From NCBI RefSeq assembly GCF_000006565.2, contig NC_031473.1, forward strand, positions 434,001 through 498,000: a stretch of DNA of 64,000 nt, in the 5' to 3' direction. Positions within the stretch are counted from its first letter, which is position 1. Each line of letters opens with the position of its first letter. The stretch is from Toxoplasma gondii ME49 (taxonomy: Eukaryota > Apicomplexa > Conoidasida > Eucoccidiorida > Sarcocystidae). The translations under genes and the position numbers were made by a program. Positions 45,901-56,300 of this stretch are shown here, one piece after another. Below the pieces are notes generated by a model. That model ran no database searches. It had not been told where the DNA came from and saw only the letters and a program-made list of their open reading frames with translations.

Positions 45901-48525
45901 AATCGGGAACGGAGTTCACCCAAACACAAAGGAGACAGATCGTATCCCTTGCCGTTGAATGCAGCTTTTGGAGAGAAACCGACATTTTCAGTGTGCGATC
46001 CGCCCTCACAAAGTGGAGAAGCCAAGCGCGACGAGAGACAGAAGATGTTCGTGGATTTCCAACGCCAGATGGCCGAGGCGCGTCGCTTGTCGTCGGCAGC
46101 TGCATGCGAGGAATGGGGCACAAGCGAGGTTGCTCACTTCTTCGCCTGTCAGGGAGTTCCCCTGGCGCTCCGGGAGCTGCTGGTCTCTCAGGACGTCGAC
46201 GGCTCTGCCCTCCTGCAAATGCAGGAAGAGCACCTGGCCGAGATGGGAGTGCATGCATGGGAAGATCGGCGACTCCTGCTGTCAGTTGCAGGCATTCTGC
46301 ACAAACTGAAGAGACGGCACGCGCAGCGGACGCTCTACGCGTCTGCCGAACAGCTGGAGCAGGCTCAGGCGGTCGTCGCGACTCTGGAGATCCCCGCCGA
46401 CGAAATCAGCATCGAAGGCCGCGTCGGCGAAGGCGGCTACAGTCGGGTGTACAGGGCGAGGTGGAAGTACACCCGGTCTCTCGAACTCGAGCAGCAGCGC
46501 CAGGGCTTGCTTCAGTATCAACAAGACGTCCAGAACTATTACGCTTGGGTTCGCCAGCACGCACAGAACTCGACGTCTTCTCGCTTTTCCGGCGAAGCTC
46601 AGAAACCGAAGGCCGGGCGCAGCTTCGCTGCTCCTGGGTGTGAACTCGCAGCGTCATCTTCCTCGTCTGTCGCGTCATCGTCGGAGTCTTCACTGAAGGA
46701 CCGCACGAGAACTGAAACAGATAGGCTTCAGTCTCTTCGCGAGTCGCGCTCCTCGGGAAGAGCGGATGGCTCTCAGGTGGAAGGACGCTCGCTATCCGAT
46801 GCCGCTGCCTGCAAGGCCGCAGGCTCGTCTGTCTCTCCAGAGTTCTTGCCGGCTGTCCTCTTCCCAAACGCGTTCTGTTTGGATCCCGCCGGCGACGGGA
46901 GTCTTTCCGCGTCGACGTCGCTAGCCGTCTCTCTGGCGCCTCAGCTGCCAGTGACGCAGCCTTGTCCGTGTATGCAGGCTTATCCTCTCCCGCCGCCTGT
47001 CCCCGCGTTTCCTCAACCTCGGTGTTGCGAAGGCTTCGCGAGCGGCTCTGCGTCTTTCTCTGGGGACATGCGTGTCGCAGTCAAGGTCTTTCGTCAGCGC
47101 GAACTGCGGACTCTGCAGCGCAGCTTCTTTTCCGAGTTGTCGGTGCTGGGTCGCCTGACGCACCCGAACATCGCGATGCTTCTCGGCGTAGTCTCCGCGC
47201 CGCTGTATGGGCTCGTGACCGAGTACGTTCCAGCAGGTTCGCTCTTTGACCTCCTCCATGTGCGACGGATCCCTCTCTCGTTCAGCCAAGTCGCGCGGTT
47301 CGCCAGAGACATCTGCCATGGCATGCGGTACCTCCACGAACAGGGCGTTCTCCACTGCGACTTAAAGAGTCCGAATGTACTCCTGGGCCGACGCGGAGAG
47401 ATCAAGCTGTGCGACTTCGGCCTCGCGACCCTCATCGAGACGGCTCCAGATGCTGCCGACGCGCGCTGCGAGGACGGCGAACGGCGCGATCCTGCTGGAG
47501 GCGACGCGGCGGCCGCGCAGTGGGGCAGAGAGGCTAGGAAACCGCAGCTGCAAGAGGCGCACCTGGGATGCGTCGGCACTCACCACTGGATGGCTCCCGA
47601 AGGCAAGGCCAGCGCGAAACTCGAAACGCGAGACAGAAAAGAGAGGAGAAGAAAGAGAAGGCAGACCAGAGAGAAGGGAGAAGAAAGAGAAGGCAGACCA
47701 GAGAGAAGGGAGAAGAGAGGGAAGGGAAAGAGAAGAGAGGAAAGAGAAGAGAGGGAGGGGAAAGAGAAGAGAGGAAAGAGAACAGAGGAAAGAGAAGAGA
47801 GGGAAGAGAAAGAGAAGAGAGGGAAGGGAAAGAGAAGAGAGGGAAGGGAAAGAGAAGAGAGGGAAGAGAAAGAGAAGAGAGGAAAGAGAACAGAGGAAAG
47901 AGAAGAGAAAGAGAAGAGAGGGGAAGCGATGGGCTCTTGGGAAGAGTCGAGAGAACTTGGAATTTTTTTCGTTGGTGTGTTCTGCAGTTCTTCGTGGGGA
48001 GCCTTTCACGGCTGCTGCGGATGTCTACTCCTTTGGCATGGTTCTGTGGGAGATGGTTGCGAGGAAAATTCCTTTTGAAGGTGAGTTCTTTTTTAGTGTG
48101 TTTTTCTCCGAGTCTCAGAGTCTCAGAGTCTTGTTTTTCTCTGCACTTTCCTGTTCTGGTTTGGTCTGTCTCTTCGCCATTTTTTTTCGTCTCTGTCTCG
48201 TCTTTTTGTATCTCCCTCGTTTTTTTATTTCTGTCTGTCCCTAGTCTCTCTCTGCTTCTCTCTGTCACTTTCCTCTCTCGCGTTTCTGCTTCTTTCAGGC
48301 ATGAATAGTCCTGCGCACATCATCACGGCAGTGGGGTACGGCGGCGCGTCTCCTGTGTTGTCTCCGTCGCCTCCGCCTCTGCGGGAAATCCTGGAAAGAT
48401 GTTTGAGTCCTTCTCCGCAGAACCGGCCTTCGTTTGCGTGGTGCGCTCAACAGCTGCAGTCTTTGTACGCGGCAAATACGCTCGACGTCGAGGTGAATCT
48501 CAGCACACTGCTGGGTCTTGAGTGA
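42901..48525 (+). CDS. MORN-SAM-TKL protein kinase (PfTKL3-like)
   Basis: Three exons, 42901-47602, 47988-48080 and 48299-48525, give 1673 residues ending TGA. Residues 1-320 are low-complexity, with a poly-Ser run. MORN-type repeats are seen at about 325-350 and 530-610 (YCGHWEKDQRSGWG, YEGFWRNDCREGLG, YAGEWENGY). A SAM domain follows at about 1070-1140 (EVAHFFACQGVP...LLVSQDVDGSALLQM). The kinase starts near 1164 with the loop GEGGYSRV. The VAVK lysine is K1395, after a roughly 200-residue insert between strands 2 and 3. The catalytic loop is HCDLKSPNVLL (H1485, D1487), with Cys replacing Arg of HRD, and DFG is D1505. A MAPE|VLRG splice junction and CLSPSPQNRPSF complete the C-lobe. The LKSPN loop marks the tyrosine-kinase-like group. 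The same domain order is known from Plasmodium TKL3. Catalytic Lys, Asp and DFG are all present, so activity is likely. The substrate is unknown. Confidence 0.9.
47603..47987 (+). other. GC-AG intron filled with a GA-rich repeat
   Basis: 385-base intron that splits the kinase APE motif. The exon ends CCCGAAG and the intron begins GCAAGG, not GT; it ends TTCTGCAG before TTCTTCGTGGGG. Joining there gives MAPEVLRGEPFTAAADVYSFG, the family-standard activation-segment/helix-F sequence, and no GT nearby restores it. The interior (47635-47930) is a GAGAAGAGAGGGAAGAGAAA-type purine repeat, free of stop codons in the upstream frame, so an unspliced frame continues to 48078 and mimics coding sequence. 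Confidence 0.85.
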
Positions 48526-49319
48526 AGAACTGGAGGCATGTTGGGAGAGCGCTTCTGAGTCCCAGGCCTTGGCGCGGCTGAGGCGCTCAGGTGAGGCATG
48601 CTCCTCTCCTGTCGCGGTTGTGGGGGAGAAGAGAGCGACGGGGGACGCGCTGGTCTCTGCTCCTCAGGCACAGCCTTCCTGCGCCGCATCGGCGGTGGAT
48701 TTTACGCGGGCAACATGGCGTCGGAAGCGATGGTAATCGAGAGAAGGATCGAGCAGGCGCGGAAGAGGAGCTGTCTCATCTTTGAAGAAGGTCGAAAGAG
48801 AGAGGGGGAGGAGAACATGCAGGAAGAGAGAAGACCTCGAAGAAGCAGGGAGAGGAAAAGGGCAGGCGCGAAACTCGCGCCTGCCCATAACGGAGACAGT
48901 CCGGCGAGCGAAATGTCACGAACGAGGGGAAACAGAGAGCGGAGAGAGACGGGGAGAGGCACCAGCAGAAAAAAGGTGGACGCAACCAAGCAGCAGCGGG
49001 GGAGGGGAGGGGGGGAGAACAGGAAAACGAGAAGTAACGAGAGAACGGGGAAGTTGCCTCTCGGAGGGTCTTTCCTCGCTTGTGATGAGAGACAATGAGC
49101 ATGCAACTGAATCGGTCTATCGCAGACTCAAGGGAAACCACTGTTAAAAAGAACTCTTTTCCTCACAGATTCAGCTCTCAACCATCTGCGGAAGCTACAG
49201 CGCGTCCCCTAGATGGAGGGAAGCTTCTTCAGAGCGATCCGCTAAACTCCGGACCTCTCTGCCTAAAAAAAGACCTCTCATAACAGAAACTTTTCCGTGA
49301 ATGGAAAACGCGCTTTCAA

Positions 49320-49354
<35 letters not shown>

Positions 49355-49379
49355 GAATGTGCATGCAGTGGTTATACAG

Positions 49380-49418
<39 letters not shown>

Positions 49419-50323
49419 GAGTATATGTTGAGAGAGAGAAGCTTTTAGAAGGGTACGAATCTACGGAGAGAGGTGCATGTAGATCAATGTAGCGATGTGG
49501 AGTGTGTATGGTCATCTCAGCTGGCGACTGAGAGTGGAGAGGCATCTCTCTATTCGTGGGGAGCGTGACGGAGGTATCTTTCCTCGCTATCTGAGAATGC
49601 CAAGAAGAGAGAAATGTGGAATTTTCAAAAGAGAAACGCGTCACCGGCACAGTCACTGTCTCCGTGTGTGTCCCTGAGGCAACAGCCATTTTGCGGCTTC
49701 TTCGTTCCTCACGAAAAGCGAGGCAAACGGAGAACGTAGTGGATTAGAAAAGCGAGAAAAACGCAAGGGAAAGGCATGCAGCAGAGAAGCGAGGTCAAGG
49801 GAGAAGCGAGAAGGGAGAAAGAACAAGACCGACGAGGTGCGTAAGGAGGCGAGGGTGAGAAGAAATGGGGAGAAGACATGAACAGCGCGTCAAAGGAAAT
49901 GCTAGACACATGACTTGTCTGCTTGCTTCCCTTCACTCTGAAGCTCTCCACTCTTCCGGAAAAAAACCGTCTCGCCTCCTTCCCTTGTCTCTTCCTTCGC
50001 CGCTTGAGAAGACAGACGGAAGCCGCCTGTCTCCTCTGCTGCTTCCCTCGACGCCGAAAAACGCTTTTGCCGCAGAGCAGCGCATACCCAGATGAACAGG
50101 GACGCACATGGCAGACAGTGTGCATCCACGCGGGCATGCATGGAGGTAAGGAAAAAGGAGAGAGAAGAGAGCGAGAGGAGGAAACGAGACGAATTCCCCA
50201 AGTCACGACAAGGGGGGCTGGGTGGGAGGAAAGAGAAGAACATTTTTAAGTCAAGACGCAAACTGAGAAACGTCAAAGAAGCGAGAAAAGTCAAAGGAGA
50301 GAGGAACTAAAGCGGGCAAGAAA
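48526..50323. other. Convergent intergenic region, TKL (+) / DGK (-)
   Basis: 1.8 kb between two stop codons on opposite strands. It contains two (TA)n microsatellites at about 49320-49351 and 49380-49419 and GA-rich sequence at 48780-49050 and 50140-50310. No gene was recognised; it must contain both 3' UTRs. Confidence 0.6.
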
Positions 50324-53300
50324 TCAGAAGCGCTTCTGGAACTCGTTTGCCAGCTGGGCAAACTGGTAGTCGCTGAGGAGGCCTCGACTGTACGCTGTCG
50401 CCAGAACCTGAGAAGGAATCAAAAACATGTCGATACAGTAGATCTGCAGAAAAGAAGAGCGTCAACGACGTTCACACCCACAGCGCTGGGAGAGAAATTG
50501 CATGCGTTCTTGCGGAGAGCGCATCCCCGCTTCCTCACCTCACGATACGCATGAGTCCTGAAGGAAATGAAAAGAGTTTCTCCTTCGAGGCCAGATAGAA
50601 ATACTTTGTGTACGAAGAAGACTCTGCATCCTAAAGGAAACTCACTGCTCTGCCAGCATCGTGTAAAACGTCCGGAGTGGAGATGCTGAAACTTACCTGC
50701 TGGACGGCCGCGAGGGTCTGCGTCTGCGCTGATTTGTCGGAGGCAAGCAGCACAGGCGTCTCTCCACTGCAGAGCGAGTTCAAACACAAAGTGGATCGAA
50801 AAGTGAAACGAGAAAGCAGAGCAGAGAGAGGAGACACAAAGAAGAGAACGCACAGCTGTGGAGGCACCACCGAGTAGGAGAATCAGCGGCCCTACGCTTC
50901 ACAGGGAAAGTCTGTTGCGCGTCCAGGAGAGAGGAGCAACGCGTAGGCGCGAGCAACGGAGTCTCCACTCGATGAATGCGAGTCTTCCGGAAAAAGGTCC
51001 GAGACAGACAAACGGCAGCGGCCTCCATTTTGAGTCGCGTCGGTCACTGGAGATCGGTAACGACCAGCACAGAGAGCTGTGGAGAAAAGAGAATCTGCGC
51101 CACTCACTGCCATGTGATGTGCATCGTCGTCTCAGCCTGAAGCATGGTCGGTTCGCCGTCGATCTGCAGCGGAATCTCTTGAGGCAACACCAACTGGATG
51201 TCCCGGCCCTGACAAAGTCGAACCGGCTTCGCCAATCCCACCTGAGAACCGAAGCCAAGCCAGTATATATATATATATATATATATATACAAATCTATAT
51301 GCATATATGTATACATATACATACATATATATATATATAAATATATACAAATCTATATGCATATATGTATACATATACAAATATATATATATATATATAT
51401 ATGTGAGACATGTGTATATTTGTGTCCAGAAGGTTGTCCAGTCCTGGAAGGAGTTGGGTACGTCCAGAAGAGTTCTGGATTGGCAAATCGTGGGTGTGTG
51501 TTGGTACCTGAACTTGGCCGAGGTGAAAGAGACTCTTGAAGCCGACAACTTCGATGAGTTGATCGTTGATGATTTGCTGTCTCCACCGAGTAGGGCCGTT
51601 CGGCGACTTGATCTCGCTTTTCGTGCCTTCTTCTCGTTGCGCCTGCTCCTTCATTTCTTCACTCTCTGCGTTCTTCTCTGATCCGGCAAGTCGCTGAGGC
51701 CCTGCAACATTCGGCTTGCATGCAATCTCAAGCTTCGGCTCTTCTGGCCCTCTGTCCACCGCGAGAGTTTCGGCGCGTTGACTTCTGCGCATTTCTCTTC
51801 CTTCTCGTCCGGACGCTTCAACAGTTTCTCTCTCTCCTCGGTTGCTCTCTTCCGACTCGGAACCACGAGGCCCACAGCTCGCGCTCTTTCTCGAACTCGC
51901 AAAACGCGTCCTTTCTCCCTCTTCTCGCTCTTCTCCTTCTCTCCGAGACGCAAAACGCGTCCTTTCTCCCTCTTCTCGCTCTTCTCCTTCGTCTCTCCTA
52001 GGCCTTATAGACGGGGAGTAGGTCGCGTCTCTCGCGTTGCTACAGCCACAGCAATCCCCGCAGCAGAGTTTCGTTCGGTTTTCTGGGAACCGCAGCCAGG
52101 CACTGCACGCCACACGGCCTTTCCTGAGTCGCTCTTCAACGTTTCTTCCTCGACGCGCGCGGCGAGGAGACAGTTCGGAGACAGATACGTCTTCCAGAGA
52201 CTGGCCGCGCGTCTGCCAGACTCCTCTTCCTGCGCCTCGCGCCGATCTCTTCCTGTTGTGGCTGTCCTTCGTTTTTCTGTTCTTCAGCGGCGATGTCGAG
52301 CAAGAGACTCTTGACTTTCTTTGGGAAGATCCCGCGAAAGGCCGGTCTACAGAGTCGTCGTCCTCCTCAGCTGCTTTCGACTGAGACTTCTTCTGTCGGT
52401 CTCGGGTGCATCCATCCGAATCCTTAGGTGAGAGTTCCTGCGGAGCAACTGCGGGGGCGATCTCGGGATCCGCGGTCGAGCGCGAGGCCTTGCTGCCGCT
52501 TGGAAGATTCCCGCGGTCGCCTTCATGGCGATCTCCCGCATCTGGAACAGGAGTTCTCTCGAGTCTTCGCTTCTCTCGGCTCTCCTCGGAGACGCAGCGA
52601 CGCCTCGACCCTGCATCCGTCGGCGAGGCACCGCGAAGCTCAACCGCAGGTTCCCATGGCGGAGAAGACAGAGCAGAAGAAGAAGCTCGAACGGAAGTCG
52701 CGTGCACAAAAGAGGTAGGTAAGGAGGAGGAATTCAAGGAATGGATGCTGAAGTGCATGCGTTCGTGTCTCGCGCGTTTTCGCCGAGAGAAATTGGTGTG
52801 GAGGGCGTCGCAATACTCGCCGGAGAGCGAAGAAGACATGCGAGGGTGCGGGGACTGGGTCCTTGTCCCCGCGATGCGTTCTCGAAGTCTGAAGTCGCGG
52901 AGAGAAGCCGACACCGGAGGAGCGGAGTCGGTACAGGCCGAGAACCGCGACGAAGAGGACCGAGCACCCGTCGAGACGCTGTCTCCGCGAGGAAAAGAAG
53001 GCAACGTGACCTGCGCCCCGCAGCAGCAGCAGCGACAGGCGCGGAACTCCTCGGCTGCGGCCTCGCAGGCGCGGCGGGACCGGTGGTGGCTAGCGGAGAC
53101 ACTGCGACCGGAGACAGAGGTCCGAGGAGGCGCCAGGTGGAAGACCGCTGCAGACGACGCTGGGGAGAAGGACGGAGGATCCGACAGATGTACTTTCTCC
53201 ACCGCCTGCCGGTCCTCGCGCGCCCTGCTCAGCCGCGTATGCATGCGCCGCCGCGTCGCCGGCAGTGCATGTGCACTCTGTGACAAATGGGAGACTGCAT

Positions 53301-56300
53301 GCGACCTCGACTCCCTGTTGTGCGAGACGGGGAAAGAAGGCAGCAGCTGGCGCTGCTGGGGCGCGCGGCCTACGTCGTGAGAAGAATACTGCAGCGAAGG
53401 AAGCGGAGAGAGACCGCCCGGAGACGCCGACGCCGCCCAAGACTCCGGAGCGGTGTCCCACAACTCCACTCCGCCTGGAAAGATCAGCAGAGGAGGGCAA
53501 AGAGAACAGACGGTAAAGCGCATGCGCCCATATGTTTGTTCACATATGCACCGAGGTGAGCTTGTAGGCGAGGCTGCAGGGGCAGTCGCCACACCGGCAG
53601 TCTCCATGCAGTGCGCCTGACTACGGAATCTGAGGATCGAGACAGAATCGACAGGACTCGAATCTCCGGTTGGTCACCGAACCGTGCTCCAAATGCATAT
53701 GATGTACAGGGCGAACGACCGAAGCAATCGAGAGACGGAGACATCGAAGATGCACAGGCGGAGACGCGTCCACGCAGCTGCAAGCAGGCGACCCGCTTCC
53801 AGGATGCCCCACAGCGGCGAGACGCGAGGGTGGCAGGCGACAGCGAGAGTACGTTGAAAATCGCTTGTCTAAATACGGACGGATTCCCCTTGGACGAGTA
53901 AACCGAGGACGCATATCTGACGACTGTTGATTAGCGGCAACACGGTAACCAGGGAAGTTTGGTTTTCCTCAAAACGGTTTGGACCAAGAGGCGCAGCAAC
54001 ATTCGTGCACTTTCAAAGGAACCCCACAGACACTTCGCTGCATGCGCAGCGCTCGGGGAAAGCGTGAGTGGCTTCTCGCCTGCATGCAGCCGCTGTGGGC
54101 TCTGAAAGGGAAGACGCTGTTTCTTGACCGGAGCACGACGCGCAGTTCGGTTTACCTGCGAAACTGGGGATGTTGACGACGCAAATGCCTTCCAGATACG
54201 GGAGAGCGATTTCCTGGCCGTCGCAAAAGATCTTCAGGCCTCTTAAGGCGATGTTGGGGGTGACGAGAAAATCTCGAAAGCCGACTTCGCCGTAGAGAAA
54301 CTTGTTTCCGAGCTGCATGCAGGAAAGAGCCGCGAGACGAAACGAGTGCAGCAGCGGAGGTGGGGAGGGCCTTGAGAACTTGAGTCGCTTTTTGCGCAGA
54401 GACAGTGAATGCACATGAGCTGAAAAGGACGGTACGGTACATTTTGAAACGAATGCAGCAGCGACGGGTCTCCGCTTTGTTTCCGACAAAATTTCCCCTG
54501 AAACACGGTGCTCGTTCGGAACCGCGCGGCGGCGGCGCGTCTCATCGCGGGAGAAAACAGGAAAAAAACGCATGCAGAGCACCTTTGCCGAGCATCTTCG
54601 CCTGTGATGACCCCATTCAGCAGTACGCACCGAGGCTCCGGTACACAAACGTCAGGAGTCCACCGCGCGGCAAAGACTCCAAAGACGAAGGTCGTCGAAA
54701 TGAATTCAGGAACTCCACTTCCACTAGTACGAGACAACAGTCAACCTCTTGTAGCGGCTATCTATTGCATGTTGGTGACGTAAACAGAGCAGCCACCCAC
54801 AGCTTCTGGGCGCGCTTCAACCTCACACACAAACAGAGAGACACTTGCCGCGAGTCGCCGGCACGGCGCCTTCGAGAGGTCGCGGCTCCGAAGAAGACTT
54901 TCGCGGCTGCGGAGACCCAAAGTGAAGGTTTTGTGGCGACTACGTTTTGCCCAGCTCTCGAGTAAACCGAACGTCGCTCGTCTGACGCTCAACATACTGG
55001 CAAGGCCTCTTACGCGGCTCTGAAACAGCTCGGGATTCTCTTCCCGGAGCTTGTGGAACTTGAGGACAATCCGCGCAGCCACACCCACATCGAGGTAGTT
55101 CGAGAAAGTCGTTTCGACGAGCGTCGCGTTCGTCTTGTCAGAAATGACTGGAAAGAACATGCAGACCGCCGATGCACGCGCGTAAATAAAGAAAAGTCCG
55201 CAGGCGAAGCCAGCTTCGCCAGTCTGTGCAGGTGTTTCGACACCGAAAGGACCTCGAGAGCCAATTTTGGGAAGGAAACGGACCCTCTGACGACCGTAGG
55301 CGCTCGTTTTCAAGTGAGGCCTGCCACAACGAAGCGAACCATGGCTTTCCCAGGTCGAGAAGAAACAGCGCGCGGCCTCTCGCAGGGCATGGAGGGCAAC
55401 TGCCCCGACAAAAAGAGACAGCAAAAGGGACAGAAGGAGACAGCAAAAGGGACAGAAGGAGATAGCAAAAGGGACAGAAGGAGACAGCAAAAGGGACAGA
55501 AGGAGAGAGAGAAGAAGAGAGGGAAGATGAAGTTGACGTACCTTTCACTTTCCAGAGATCGAGAGTGGAGGAAACGGCGCTTTGAATCTTGAGCAGGTGC
55601 TGCAGGCGTAGCCACACCAACGCATGCAAGCCCAAGCGCGTGAGCGAACGTCGGCGGACGACCGACACTGCGTCCCAAGGTCGCCTGCTGCAAAGAAGTT
55701 CCCCAGACACTCCCCTGCGTTTCTCCTTCCGGTCTCTTTCTCTCTGCGTCTGTGTCCTGTGTCCCTGTGTTTCTCGCTAGGCTTCTTTCGCGAACTCGCA
55801 GCCTGCCTTTTCAGCTCTCTCCCCCCCAAGGTTCCCCCCCCCCCCCCCACACACAGGCTTTCGTCGCAGGGAGCGTGCATCTCGGTGTCGCGGAGGCGTC
55901 TCTCCGTCGGGTGTTCGTCTGGGTCCCTGAGTGTACCTTTTTGTTTCGCCTCTTCTTTGCGCGTCTCCTACCTTCATGATGTCTCCGTCGAAGGAGAAGC
56001 CCCAGCCAAGGACGTTGCTCAAATCGTTGCCGGTGCCGAGAGGACAGATGCCAACAGGGACGAGGCTCCGCAGGTCGCATGCGCGATCCCGTGAACCCCA
56101 AGCGACGCCTTCGCTCTCTCTGCGGCCGCGCCTGCCCTCGCCCTCGACTCCAACCTTTCCTGCGGCCTCTCCCGAGTCGACCTCGTCGCCAGTCTGCGCC
56201 TCGCTGCCTCGCTCCTCCTCCGCAGCTTCTGCCCCGTACACCTTGTGGATGCTGTCGATGATCCAACCGACAGTCCCGTCGCCTCCACACACCAACACAC

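Noticed and set aside
42901..48078. Single uninterrupted 1725-codon frame as the kinase product
   Set aside because: After 47602 it runs into purine-repeat sequence and loses the kinase C-lobe, which is found in phase after 47987 and 48298.
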